From positions 1-38,865 of the forward strand of contig QNFS01000003.1 in the NCBI GenBank assembly GCA_003646415.1: a stretch of DNA of 38,865 nucleotides. The letters are read 5' to 3'. Position 1 is the first letter of the stretch. Every line of letters starts with the position of its first letter. Below the pieces are notes generated by a model. It was not told the DNA's origin, searched no databases, and saw only the letters and a list, made by a program, of their open reading frames with translations. The position numbers were made by a program, and so were the translations under genes. Origin of the DNA: Gammaproteobacteria bacterium. GTDB taxonomy: Bacteria; Pseudomonadota; Gammaproteobacteria; Pseudomonadales; Halieaceae. Below are positions 13,953 through 24,383 of the stretch, one piece after another.

Positions 13953-14639
13953 TCAGGCATCGATACTAATCCTCAGCCCGGCGGCGATGGCCAGAGGCGC
14001 CAGGGCGATGGCCAGGCACAGCATCGCGCCCAGGATCGCCAGGTAGGGGCCCGCCGGCACACCGGTCACCGCGGCCTTGACCGCCGCGCTGCCAAAGATC
14101 AGCACCGGCATATACAGGGGCAGGATCAGCAGGGAAATCAACATGCCGCCGCGTTTCAGGCCCACCGTGAGCGCGGCGCCAATACAACCCACCAGGCTCA
14201 ACACACCGGTACCCAGCAGCAGGGTGAGCACCAGGGTACCCACCGCACTACCCGGCAGATTGAGCATCAGGGCGAATACCGGCGACACCAGCGCCAGCAA
14301 TAAACCGGTAATCAACCAATGGGCACCGATATAGGCCAGCACCGAGATAAACAGCGGCTGCGGCGCCAGCAGTAATTGCTCCAGACTGCCGTCTTCGAAA
14401 TCGCTGCGAAATACCGCATCAGAGGTCAGCAGGTTGGACAGCAGGGCGATGATCCACAGGATACCGGGCGCGAAGCCCGCCAGCTGGTCCGGTGCGGGTC
14501 CCAGGCCAAGCGGAAACAGGGCAACCACCATGGCGAAAAACAACAGGGGGTTGCCGATTTCGATGGGGCGGCGCACGGCCAGCACCAGTTGGCGGCGCAA
14601 CAGGCGCGCACAGAATTGCAGGCTGCCAGGCGGATTCAC
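13953..14639 (-). CDS. ccmB: Heme exporter protein CcmB
   Basis: 228 aa polytopic; operon position between ccmA and ccmC. Confidence 0.95.
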   Translation of the reverse strand: MNPPGSLQFCARLLRRQLVLAVRRPIEIGNPLLFFAMVVALFPLGLGPAPDQLAGFAPGILWIIALLSNLLTSDAVFRSDFEDGSLEQLLLAPQPLFISVLAYIGAHWLITGLLLALVSPVFALMLNLPGSAVGTLVLTLLLGTGVLSLVGCIGAALTVGLKRGGMLISLLILPLYMPVLIFGSAAVKAAVTGVPAGPYLAILGAMLCLAIALAPLAIAAGLRISIDA

Positions 14640-15241
14640 GACACCATGCCTTCAGCCAGATTCAGGAACCGAATCTCGTAATTCACCTGCAGGGCCTGGT
14701 GGGACGTCATCACCACGGCGCCACCAGCCTCCACATGCCGTACCAGCAAGGCCTCCAACTCGAGCACACCAGTCTTGTCGATGGCGGCAAAGGGTTCATC
14801 CAACAGCCACAAAGGGCACTGCGACAGGTAGAGTCGCGCCAGATTCACCCGCCGGTGCTGGCCTGCAGACAGGGCGTGACTCGGTACATCCTCATAGCCA
14901 TACAGTCCCACTTTAGCCAACGCTATTTCGATCTGCTCATCGCTGTACTGGCCCTCCCCGGCCACATGCCAAGCCAGGTTCTCCCGCGGGGTCAACAGTG
15001 CTTTCACGGCGGGATGGTGCCCCAGGTACAGCAGTGCTGTATGGCGTGACACGCGCCCATCGAAGCCATAGCGCGACAGGCCGGTGAGAATCCGGATCAG
15101 GCTGGTCTTGCCGGCGCCATTGGGTCCTTCAATCTGTAGCAAGTGACCCGGAAGAACCTCAAAAGACAGATCCTGAAACAACTCCCGCCCGCCCCGCTCC
15201 AGGGAAATGGAATGAGCCGCCAGCAGTGGTGTGCCAGGCAC
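14636..15241 (-). CDS. ccmA: Heme exporter ATP-binding protein CcmA
   Basis: 201 aa; GPNGAGKTSLIRIL Walker A, LSAGQHRRVNLARL signature, LWLLDEPFAAID Walker B; GTG start. Confidence 0.96.
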   Translation of the reverse strand: MPGTPLLAAHSISLERGGRELFQDLSFEVLPGHLLQIEGPNGAGKTSLIRILTGLSRYGFDGRVSRHTALLYLGHHPAVKALLTPRENLAWHVAGEGQYSDEQIEIALAKVGLYGYEDVPSHALSAGQHRRVNLARLYLSQCPLWLLDEPFAAIDKTGVLELEALLVRHVEAGGAVVMTSHQALQVNYEIRFLNLAEGMVS

Positions 15242-16119
15242 TAGAGCTCAACCATCTGGATCGCAGGAATATGCAGATCCGTATCCCGCTCTACCCGGAG
15301 GCTGTCAAAATCAAACAACTTGCTATCGCCCAGCTGGGAGGGTGACACATTGCGGATACTGCGAAAAATGGTCTCGGTGCGCCCCGGGTACTCCCGCTCC
15401 CATTCGGCCAGCATTTTCTTGATCCGCACCCGCTGCAGGTGGTCCTGGGAGCCACACAGGTTGCAGGGAATAATCGGATAAGCCTTGTATCGGGCGAATG
15501 TGGCCAGGTCTTTCTCCTTGCAATAGGCCAGCGGGCGGATCACCACATTCTTTCTGTCATCGCTGAGCAGTTTGGGCGGCATGGCCTTGAGGCTGCCATT
15601 GAAGAACATATTGAGAAACAGTGTCTCGACGATATCATCCCGATGGTGGCCCAGGGCGATCTTGTTGGCGCCCAGCTCCTGGGCGAATCCATACAGGCTG
15701 CCCCGGCGCAGGCGGGAACACAGGCCACAGGTGGTTTTGCCCTCTGGCACCACCTCTTGCACAATGCTGTAGGTGTCCTTTTCCAATATGTAGAAGGGAA
15801 TATCCAGGCTCGACAGGTACCTGGGCAGCACTTCCTCGGGAAAACCCGGCTGTTTCTGGTCCAGGTTAACAGCGACCAGCTCAAAATCCACCGGGGCGCT
15901 ACTACGCAGGTTGATCAGGATATCCAGCATGCCGTAGGAATCCTTGCCGCCGGACAGGCAAACCATCACCTTGTCGCCGTGCTCGATCATGTTGTAATCG
16001 CTGAGGGCATTGCCCACATTGCGCCGCAAGCGCTTTTGCAGCTTATTAAACTCGGTTCTTTCTTTACGGGAAAGCTCTGGCACGACAAATCTACGCTTAG
16101 TCATTGATGCGGCGGGCAT
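15241..16119 (-). CDS. ttcA: tRNA 2-thiocytidine(32) synthetase TtcA
   Basis: 292 aa; [12 protein letters not shown]-loop, [10 protein letters not shown] and CNLCGSQ motifs. Confidence 0.95.
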   Translation of the reverse strand: MPAASMTKRRFVVPELSRKERTEFNKLQKRLRRNVGNALSDYNMIEHGDKVMVCLSGGKDSYGMLDILINLRSSAPVDFELVAVNLDQKQPGFPEEVLPRYLSSLDIPFYILEKDTYSIVQEVVPEGKTTCGLCSRLRRGSLYGFAQELGANKIALGHHRDDIVETLFLNMFFNGSLKAMPPKLLSDDRKNVVIRPLAYCKEKDLATFARYKAYPIIPCNLCGSQDHLQRVRIKKMLAEWEREYPGRTETIFRSIRNVSPSQLGDSKLFDFDSLRVERDTDLHIPAIQMVEL

Positions 16120-16156
16120 TTTACTCGTTTGTCTCTGACCTAGTCCAGCACCCTAT

Positions 16157-16192
16157 GGAGGCACGAATCTCGACCATAGTCGAGGCTCCCTT
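16157..16192 (+). promoter_or_regulatory. Hairpin followed by T-run in ttcA/mdh divergent intergenic region (possible leader attenuator/terminator for mdh)
   Basis: ggag..ctcgac-cata-gtcgag..ctcc nested inverted repeat, followed by ccttgtttttta. Confidence 0.35.
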
Positions 16193-16266
16193 GTTTTTTA
16201 TGTTGAATCCCACCACAATGTGCGCCGAAAAAACCATTCCACACCACCCTCGAGGAACCTATCCCG

Positions 16267-17247
<981 letters not shown>

Positions 17248-17269
17248 ACAGCGCCCTGAAAGCAGGTAG

Positions 17270-17306
17270 TGGGGTCCGGGTAATTTTACGCGGGCCCCAT
17301 TTTTTT
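17270..17306 (+). terminator. Rho-independent terminator after mdh
   Basis: tggggtcc...gggcccca stem (one G-U pair) followed by ttttttt. Confidence 0.75.
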
Positions 17307-17319
17307 AGTATAAGAAGCC

Positions 17320-17943
17320 ATGAACGAAGAAAATATTCCAAAAAGTTACCATCACGGCAACCTGCGCCCCGAGTTACTTGATACAGCTATCACACAATTA
17401 CGCCAGGGCGGGGCGGAAGATCTCAGCCTGCGCGCCCTGGCCCGGGCCATCGGCGTATCACAAACTGCTCCCTACCGACACTTCGCGGACAAGGGTGAAC
17501 TGCTGGCGGCCATGGCTACCTATGGCTACCATGAACTGTTAACGGCCTTGCGCCAGGCAGGTGTTGCCGCCGGGGATTCCCCCACAGACCAATTGGTCGC
17601 CTTCGCCCACGCCTATGTTGACTATGCTGCCAACAATCCGCAATTGTTCAAGCTGATGTTCGGCCCGACGGTACAACCGGCGACAAAGTATCCGGAACTG
17701 CGTGAGGCCAGCCGTGAAACCTTTCAACTGGTCCAGGAAATCCTGCACCGGGGCATCCAAATGGGGCTGTTCCAGGGTATCGACGATCTCCCCTATCTGA
17801 CCAACGCCGCCTGGTCCAGTATCTACGGCCTGGCCACCCTGCGCGTCGACACCCCCGACCTGTTCGAGCGCCATATCGACCTGCGGCGCCAGGTGGATTT
17901 GGGTGTGCATACTTTTATTGCCGGTATCAGTACTACGCCTTAA
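17320..17943 (+). CDS. TetR/AcrR family transcriptional regulator
   Basis: 207 aa; N-terminal HTH '[32 protein letters not shown]'; TetR C-terminal-like ligand domain. Confidence 0.93.
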   Translation: MNEENIPKSYHHGNLRPELLDTAITQLRQGGAEDLSLRALARAIGVSQTAPYRHFADKGELLAAMATYGYHELLTALRQAGVAAGDSPTDQLVAFAHAYVDYAANNPQLFKLMFGPTVQPATKYPELREASRETFQLVQEILHRGIQMGLFQGIDDLPYLTNAAWSSIYGLATLRVDTPDLFERHIDLRRQVDLGVHTFIAGISTTP

Positions 17944-18008
17944 CCGCTGTTAGATCGAGTTGGCGACCCTCCTATCGATCTTAGAATCGTTTGTAGGCTA
18001 AAATGGGA

Positions 18009-18192
18009 GGATCGGCGGGTGGCCAGAGTCTGGGCTGTAGGCCATGTTTAGGCTTCTGGTCATTTTCGGGAGCTTTCGGCGAGGACTGTCTGAGTCCCGA
18101 TTTTTGCGCAGCAAAAATGGTCGAGTTCCGCAGCCGCCCGAAAATGACCAGAAGCCTATGGCCGTGCCCAGACTCTGGCCAGCCGCTGATCC
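18009..18192. repeat. 184-bp intergenic palindromic element (element A)
   Basis: Arms ggatcggcgggtggccagagtctgggc..ttaggcttctggtcattttcggg and cccgaaaatgaccagaagcctatggccgtgcccagactctggccagccgctgatcc; internal hairpin atttttgc-gca-gcaaaaat. Confidence 0.9.
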
Positions 18193-18217
18193 GGCGAACC
18201 TGGCACGACCCAATTAA

Positions 18218-20692
18218 TCAAAGCTCGCGCAACAAAGCCAGCGGTGGGCTGGAAACCACCTTGCGGCAACTGTAAACACCCAGGCCGCCAATCAACACCA
18301 TGCCCGAACCAATCCCCACAGGCCAGACCCAGGGCGATGGTGAATAACTCATATCCATCACCCAGGACTGCAACATATAAACTGATAATTCCGCGGCAAC
18401 CGTGGCCAACAGCCCAGCAAACAGGCCCAGCGTGGCAAACTCGATCAATAGCCCACCCAGAATCAGGCTACGCCGCGCCCCCAGGGCCCGCAGTATCGCA
18501 CTTTCGTGCATACGGGCATCCACACTGGCCTGCACCCCGGCAACGAGGACCAGACCACCGGCAGCGAGTATTACCCCCAGCACCAGCTCAATAGCCGCGG
18601 ACACCTGATTGACGATGACGCGAATCTGCTCGACCACAATATCCATCTCGATCACCGTCACCGTGGGAAAACGGCGAATAAAACGATTGAGGAATACCTT
18701 GTCTGTCTGCTCCAGGTAGAAACTGGTCATAAACGTAGCCGGGTAGGGAGCCAATAATCGCGGCGGGAAAATCAGGAAGAAATTGGGACGCATGGACTGC
18801 CAGTCCAGATCGCGGATACTGCTCACGGTCGCCTCAAGTGGCTCAGCCCCCACCAGGAAGCCCACCCTGTCACCCAGTTCGATACCAAGGCGCTGCGCGA
18901 ACCCCTGCTCCAGTGAAACCAGCGCTTCGTCAGAATCGACAGGCCACCATTGCCCGGACAACAACCGGTTATCAGCGGGAAGAGAATCAGACCAGGTGAA
19001 ATTGGATTCCCGTTGTCGCCTGCCCGGCTGCACATCGTCGGTGCGAGGTAATTCCACGCCGTTGACAGACATAATGCGCCCTCGAATCATCGGATAAAGC
19101 GCCTCACTGGAAATATTTTCCTCGCGCAACATCTGGTCTAGCGACTGCAACTCCTGTGGTCCGATATTGATCATGAAGTGGTTGGGCGCATCCGCTGGCA
19201 GCTGCGTCTGCCACTCATCGATCAGCGAAGTGCGCAGCAGCAACAAGACCAGCAGCAACATGATGGCCATGGCGAAAATTACCACCTGTAATGCATTGGC
19301 CGTACCACGGCGCTGCAGGCCCGCCAGGGCCAGCCGCCAGATACTGCCTGCACTCATTCCAACCAGGCGACCACCCTTGAGCAGGGTCAGCGCCAGGCCG
19401 AGGCCAAGTACCACGGTGATAGCCAGGCCCGCCAGTACCGCCAGGGTGAGTTTCCAGTCCTGGCTGTACCACCACATAAGCAGCGTTACCGCCAACAGCC
19501 CGACACTGTAATCCGCCAGCGTGCGGATATTTTGGTTGGGCACATCCCGGCGCAGTACACGCAGAGGGCTGGCCCGCCCCAGCCGGCGCAATGGCGGCCA
19601 GGCGAAACACAACAGGCAGGTCAGGGAGGTGACGCTGCCAATGGCGTAGGGCCTGAAGCTACCGGGGCCCGGCTGGACAGGTAATTGATCTGCAAACAAT
19701 TGAAAAAACAGGGCTTGCATGGCCCACCCCAACAGACACCCGGCGGCAGTTGCCACCACACCCAGCAGCAGCAAACTGCTGCCATACAGGCGATTTACCG
19801 TCCCGGAAGTTGCCCCCAGACTTTTCATGATCGCCACGTAGTCGTTGTGGCGTTCGCTGAAGCGCCGCGCCGCCAGGGCCACGGCGACACCGGCCAGTAC
19901 GACCGCCAGGCTTCCGGCAAGCAACAGGAAACTCTCAGCGCGCTCCAGGGCGCTACCGATGCCCGGTTGCCCCTCGTTTACATCCAGCAGACTCTGGCCG
20001 TCCTGTAATTGCGGTCCAAGCCATTCACTGAATTGGGTGAGTGCGGCGGGCTGGCCCGCATACAACTGTCGATATTCCACCCGACTGCCGGGCTGCACAA
20101 TACCGGTGGCGGGGATATCGTCGTAGTGCATGAGTGCGCGTGGACCAAAGCCGTAGAAAGATGCGCCCTGATCCGGCTCCGAGCGCGCCGCGGCGACCAC
20201 GGTAAAATCCGCCTCACCTATGGTCACCTGCTGCCCTATCGCCACGTCCAGCAAGGGGAACAAACGGGAATCCAGCCAGACTTCCCCTCTGGCAGGCCCC
20301 GACTCTACCGGCCGCACCGCACCAAAAGGCTCGGCACTGTAAGTCAGTTCGCCGCGCAGGGGGTAGGCATCGCTCACCGCTTTGACCGACGCCAGGTACA
20401 TATTGTCCTGCCCGGCGTACACCATGGAGGGAAACACCAGGGTAAGCGCCTGCTGCAGGCCGACTTCCTGCGCCTGTTGTAACCACCGGACGGGCATATC
20501 GCGCCCGCTGCGAACCACTGCGTCCGCGGCGAGAAAACGATGACTCTCCTGTTCCAGGGCACTTTGCAGACGCGTGGTAAACGCACTGATACCCGACACC
20601 ACACCCACCGCAAGCACCAGTGCCATCACCAACACACCCAGTTCACCACCGCGCCAGTCCCGGGCCAGCATTCTTGTGGCTGTCATCGACAT
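18218..20692 (-). CDS. ybbP: ABC transporter permease, FtsX/MacB-type (YbbP-like), 824 aa
   Basis: MSMTATRMLARDWRGGELGVLVMALVLAVGVVSGISAFTTRLQ..., repeated FtsX-like TM regions; adjacent to YbbA-type ATPase and tesA. Confidence 0.9.
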   Translation of the reverse strand: MSMTATRMLARDWRGGELGVLVMALVLAVGVVSGISAFTTRLQSALEQESHRFLAADAVVRSGRDMPVRWLQQAQEVGLQQALTLVFPSMVYAGQDNMYLASVKAVSDAYPLRGELTYSAEPFGAVRPVESGPARGEVWLDSRLFPLLDVAIGQQVTIGEADFTVVAAARSEPDQGASFYGFGPRALMHYDDIPATGIVQPGSRVEYRQLYAGQPAALTQFSEWLGPQLQDGQSLLDVNEGQPGIGSALERAESFLLLAGSLAVVLAGVAVALAARRFSERHNDYVAIMKSLGATSGTVNRLYGSSLLLLGVVATAAGCLLGWAMQALFFQLFADQLPVQPGPGSFRPYAIGSVTSLTCLLCFAWPPLRRLGRASPLRVLRRDVPNQNIRTLADYSVGLLAVTLLMWWYSQDWKLTLAVLAGLAITVVLGLGLALTLLKGGRLVGMSAGSIWRLALAGLQRRGTANALQVVIFAMAIMLLLVLLLLRTSLIDEWQTQLPADAPNHFMINIGPQELQSLDQMLREENISSEALYPMIRGRIMSVNGVELPRTDDVQPGRRQRESNFTWSDSLPADNRLLSGQWWPVDSDEALVSLEQGFAQRLGIELGDRVGFLVGAEPLEATVSSIRDLDWQSMRPNFFLIFPPRLLAPYPATFMTSFYLEQTDKVFLNRFIRRFPTVTVIEMDIVVEQIRVIVNQVSAAIELVLGVILAAGGLVLVAGVQASVDARMHESAILRALGARRSLILGGLLIEFATLGLFAGLLATVAAELSVYMLQSWVMDMSYSPSPWVWPVGIGSGMVLIGGLGVYSCRKVVSSPPLALLREL

Positions 20693-21373
20693 TCAGTATT
20701 CCCCACCCGCTGGCTCAGGCACCAGCGCGCCGGCGTCCAGGCACAAACAGCGTTCACAGCGATCAGCCAGGCTCTGGTCGTGGGTCACCAGGATCAGCGT
20801 GGTGTTCTCCTCCCGGTTCAATTCAAACAGCAGGTCGACAATGTGGGTGCCGGTGCGCGTGTCGAGGTTGCCGGTGGGCTCATCGGCAAACAGTATCGAA
20901 GGTTTGCTCGCAAAGGCCCGGGCGATGGCCACCCGCTGCTGTTCGCCACCCGACATCTGCATGGGATAGTGGCTCATGCGCTGCCCCAATTCAACCCGTT
21001 GCAGAAAGTGCTCAGCCTGTTCCCTGGCATTCCCCTGCCCCTGTAATTACAGGGGCAACATCACATTCTCCAACGCAGTCAGCGCCGGTAGCAACTGGAA
21101 GGACTGGAATACAAACCCGATGTGCCGCCCACGAAACAGTGCCCGACCATCCTCGTCCAGCTTACCCAGGTCAGTGCCATCAATCACCACCCGACCTGCA
21201 GTGGCTTCATCCAACCCGGCGAGCAGCCCCAGCAGGGTTGATTTGCCAGAGCCGGAGGCGCCGACAATGGCCACGGATTCACCGGACTTGATTTCCAGAG
21301 TGATCCCTTTCAGTATTTCCAGTTCGGTTCCCGCCATGGGGACCCGCTTCAGGAGATTTTCAGCCTTGATCAT
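20693..21373 (-). pseudogene. ybbA: YbbA-type ABC transporter ATP-binding protein interrupted by an in-frame TAA at 21047-21049
   Basis: First part: MIKAENLLKRV...VGASGSGKSTLLGLLAGLDEA...FQLLPALTALENVMLPL*; same frame continues LQGQGNAREQAEHFLQRVELGQRMSHYPMQMSGGEQQRVAIARAFASKPSILFADEPTGNLD...VTHD to 20693. Confidence 0.9.
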
Positions 21374-22013
21374 GCAGCGTTTCCTTTACCGCGTTTTACG
21401 TAGCAGCTGTGCACTTGGATTACTGTGGCTCAGCCTCTCGGCGACAGCCCAGGCCAGAGAGCACAACATCCTGGTACTGGGGGATAGTATCAGTGCCGCC
21501 TATGGTATGTCTCTGGAACAGGGCTGGGTGGCGCTGCTGGCGCGACAACTCAAGAATGAATACCCGCGCCAACACACCGTTGTCAACGCCAGCATCAGCG
21601 GCGAGACCACCGCCGGCGGCCTGCGGCGATTGCCGCCACTACTACTGGAACACCAGCCCACAATCGTCATTATCGAACTTGGGGCCAACGACGGCCTGCG
21701 CGGCTACCCTCTGGGAACACTGCGTGGCAATCTGGTCAAACTGGTGCACCTGTCGCAAGACGCCGGCGCCGAGGTTATCCTGCTGCCGATGGAGATACCA
21801 CCCAATTACGGCACACGCTACACCTCCGGCTTCCGGCAGAGTTATGTCCACGTCGCACAAGAAACCAGCAGCACCATCAGCCCCTTCATTTTGGACGGGG
21901 TTGCCACCAACCCGGGGCTGATGCAGGATGATGGCATCCACCCAACGGTCGAGGCGCAACCCAAACTGCTGCACAACGTCCTGCCCACCGTGATTGAGGC
22001 CCTCGCGCAATGA
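21372..22013 (+). CDS. tesA: SGNH-family arylesterase/acyl-CoA thioesterase TesA-like
   Basis: Start ATG at 21372 after aggag; signal peptide; NILVLGDSISAAYGM (GDS), IIELGANDGLRG, DGIHPT motifs. Confidence 0.93.
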   Translation: MQRFLYRVLRSSCALGLLWLSLSATAQAREHNILVLGDSISAAYGMSLEQGWVALLARQLKNEYPRQHTVVNASISGETTAGGLRRLPPLLLEHQPTIVIIELGANDGLRGYPLGTLRGNLVKLVHLSQDAGAEVILLPMEIPPNYGTRYTSGFRQSYVHVAQETSSTISPFILDGVATNPGLMQDDGIHPTVEAQPKLLHNVLPTVIEALAQ

Positions 22014-23302
22014 TCAACCCGAGCTCCTGGGAAGACCTTCAGAACGGTGATCGCGCAGCGATCTGGCATCCCTACGCCTCCACAACAGATGCCCCGGAAA
22101 TATTTCCGGTCATTGCCGCCAGTGGTGTGCGCCTGGAACTGGCCGATGGCCGGCAACTCATTGACGGTATGGCCTCCTGGTGGTGTGCCATTCACGGTTA
22201 CAACAATCCGGTCCTGAACCAGGCTGTTCGCGCCCAACTGGAGGATATGTCCCACATTATGTTTGGTGGCTTGACCCATCCACCGGCTGTGAAGCTCGCG
22301 CAGTTGCTGACGAAACTCACGCCAACCGGGCTGGATCGGGTCTTTTTCAGCGACTCCGGATCCGTTGCGGTGGAAGTGGCCCTGAAAATGGCCATCCAAT
22401 ACTGGTATTCCGTGGGACAGCCGAAAAAGCAGCAACTCATCGCCCTGCGCAACGGTTATCACGGTGACACATTTGGCGCCATGTCACTGTGCGACCCGGT
22501 AACCGGTATGCATCATTTGTTCGGCGATGTGTTAGCAAAAAACCTGTTCGCGCCGGCACCCTCCTGCGGTTTCGACGACCCCTGCCCCGACCGGGAAATG
22601 ACCGCTATCACCGAACTGCTGGCACAACATCATCAGGAAGTCGCGGCGGTTATTGTCGAGCCCGTGGTGCAGGGCGCCGGCGGCATGCGTTTCTATTCTC
22701 CCGAATACCTGGTCAAACTGCGCGCCCTGTGTGATGCCTTCGATATCTTGCTGATCTTCGATGAAATCGCCACCGGCTTTGGCCGCACCGGCAAGCTGTT
22801 CGCGCTGGAACACGCACAGGTCGAACCGGACATCCTGTGCCTGGGCAAGGCGCTGACCGGTGGTTACATGACACTCGCCGCCACACTGTGTAATAAGCGT
22901 ATCAGTACCGGTATCAGTGAAAGCGAAGCGGGCGCATTCATGCACGGCCCCACGTTCATGGCCAACCCCCTGGCCTGCGCCACGGCGATCGCCAGCATCA
23001 AATTGCTGCTGTCACAGCCCTGGCAACACACGGTGGAGCGTATCCACGCTGAACTGGCAGCGGGCCTGGCACCCGCGCAAGATCTCCCCAATGTCGCGAA
23101 TGTCCGCACACTGGGGGCCATCGGTGTTATTGAGCTCAAACAGCCGGTAGACATGAAAACGATACAACCCATGTTTGTCGAACGCGGTGTCTGGGTGCGG
23201 CCCTTTGGCAAGCTGGTCTATGCCATGCCGCCGTTTGTTATGGGGACTGATGATGTTGCTACTTTGACTGCGGCTATGGTGGATGTTGTAGCAAGCATTT
23301 AG
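22010..23302 (+). CDS. bioA: Adenosylmethionine-8-amino-7-oxononanoate aminotransferase
   Basis: 430 aa; IWHPYAS, DGMASWWCAIHGYN, FFSDSGSVAVEVALKMA, YHGDTFGAMS, LIFDEIATGFGRTGKLFA, LGKALTGGYMTLAAT; overlaps tesA stop by ATGA. Confidence 0.95.
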   Translation: MINPSSWEDLQNGDRAAIWHPYASTTDAPEIFPVIAASGVRLELADGRQLIDGMASWWCAIHGYNNPVLNQAVRAQLEDMSHIMFGGLTHPPAVKLAQLLTKLTPTGLDRVFFSDSGSVAVEVALKMAIQYWYSVGQPKKQQLIALRNGYHGDTFGAMSLCDPVTGMHHLFGDVLAKNLFAPAPSCGFDDPCPDREMTAITELLAQHHQEVAAVIVEPVVQGAGGMRFYSPEYLVKLRALCDAFDILLIFDEIATGFGRTGKLFALEHAQVEPDILCLGKALTGGYMTLAATLCNKRISTGISESEAGAFMHGPTFMANPLACATAIASIKLLLSQPWQHTVERIHAELAAGLAPAQDLPNVANVRTLGAIGVIELKQPVDMKTIQPMFVERGVWVRPFGKLVYAMPPFVMGTDDVATLTAAMVDVVASI

Positions 23303-23320
23303 TTTTGTTATGTGGGCACC

Positions 23321-23379
23321 GGCCCAACAGGTGGGAGAGGGTCTGGGCTACGGCCATAGGCTTGCCCACCTGTTGGGCC
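23321..23379. repeat. 59-bp intergenic palindromic element (element B)
   Basis: 15-bp perfect arms ggcccaacaggtggg / cccacctgttgggcc around 29-nt loop agagggtctgggctacggccataggcttg; loop shares core with element A. Confidence 0.9.
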
Positions 23380-23470
23380 TACTATCGAACAATGATAGCG
23401 CGTTGTACAAAGCCGCTGCCGTTTAATATAGTGACATTATCGCCCACCAGCCACCAAGACACAAAAAGAC

Positions 23471-24328
23471 ATGGCGCTAAGACAGCAATCTCCGCTACAG
23501 CTAAGATTCTACGAAGTTATTTTCGGCACAGAAACACTCATGGGCAAGTGGTTTGATATCAGCCTGATTCTGATAATCGTCGCCAGTGTCACGGTGATAA
23601 TGCTGGACTCCATTGCCGAAACCCATGTGCACCACGGCACCCTGTATCGCCAACTCGAGTGGGTATTCACCCTCATGTTCACCCTCGAGTACATGGTTCG
23701 GGTGTGGTGCTCGCCCAACCGCAAGGGCTATATGTTCAGCGTCTATGGCATCGTCGACCTGCTGGCCCTGCTGCCCACCTACCTGTCCCTGCTATTGCCC
23801 CAGACCGCGCCACTGCTTATTATTCGCCTGCTGCGGATCCTGCGTATCTTTCGTGTACTGCGCCTGCTGTCCCTGCTCAATGAGGCCAATGCCATGGCTG
23901 CTGCGCTGCGCAGCAGCGCCCGCAAGATCTTCGTGTTTTACGCCCTGATGCTCATCCTCACCACAATCTTCGGCAGCCTCATGTACGTCGTCGAAGGGGC
24001 TGAAAACGGCTTCGACAACATCCCCAAAAGCATCTACTGGGCGATCGTTACCATCACCACCGTGGGTTACGGCGACGTGGTTCCACTGACCCCCATCGGT
24101 CGCGCCATTTCCTCAGTGGGTATGCTGATTGGCTACTCGCTCATCACCGTACCCGCCGTCATCATGATGGCACCACTGGCGGCATCAGAGCAGGCGCGCA
24201 GGGATCGCCAGGCGCAGGAATCCCGTAACTGCACCAACTGCACCACTGTGGAGCACGATACCAGTTCACATTACTGCCGTAACTGTGGCGCGGCACTGCC
24301 CAAACCCGGGCACGAGCCGGAAACCTAA
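23471..24328 (+). CDS. Voltage-gated-type ion channel (ion transport family) with C-terminal zinc ribbon
   Basis: 285 aa; TM region with S4-like RLLRILRIFRVLRLLSLL, selectivity filter TTVGYGDVVP, C-terminal CTNC...CRNC. Confidence 0.93.
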   Translation: MALRQQSPLQLRFYEVIFGTETLMGKWFDISLILIIVASVTVIMLDSIAETHVHHGTLYRQLEWVFTLMFTLEYMVRVWCSPNRKGYMFSVYGIVDLLALLPTYLSLLLPQTAPLLIIRLLRILRIFRVLRLLSLLNEANAMAAALRSSARKIFVFYALMLILTTIFGSLMYVVEGAENGFDNIPKSIYWAIVTITTVGYGDVVPLTPIGRAISSVGMLIGYSLITVPAVIMMAPLAASEQARRDRQAQESRNCTNCTTVEHDTSSHYCRNCGAALPKPGHEPET

Positions 24329-24336
24329 TCAGGCGC

Positions 24337-24383
24337 GTAAACCTGTCAATGGGCACGTCGCAGCAACAGGCGACAGGTTTTAC
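24337..24383. terminator. Inverted repeat between convergent genes, possible bidirectional transcription end
   Basis: gtaaacctgtc ... gacaggttttac around a 24-nt spacer, between convergent CDSs at 24328 and 24380. Confidence 0.4.

Noticed and set aside
8266-15241. ccm operon gene overlaps (ATGA and 1-nt overlaps) as a novel feature
   Set aside because: Translationally coupled ccm genes in this order are well established in gammaproteobacteria.
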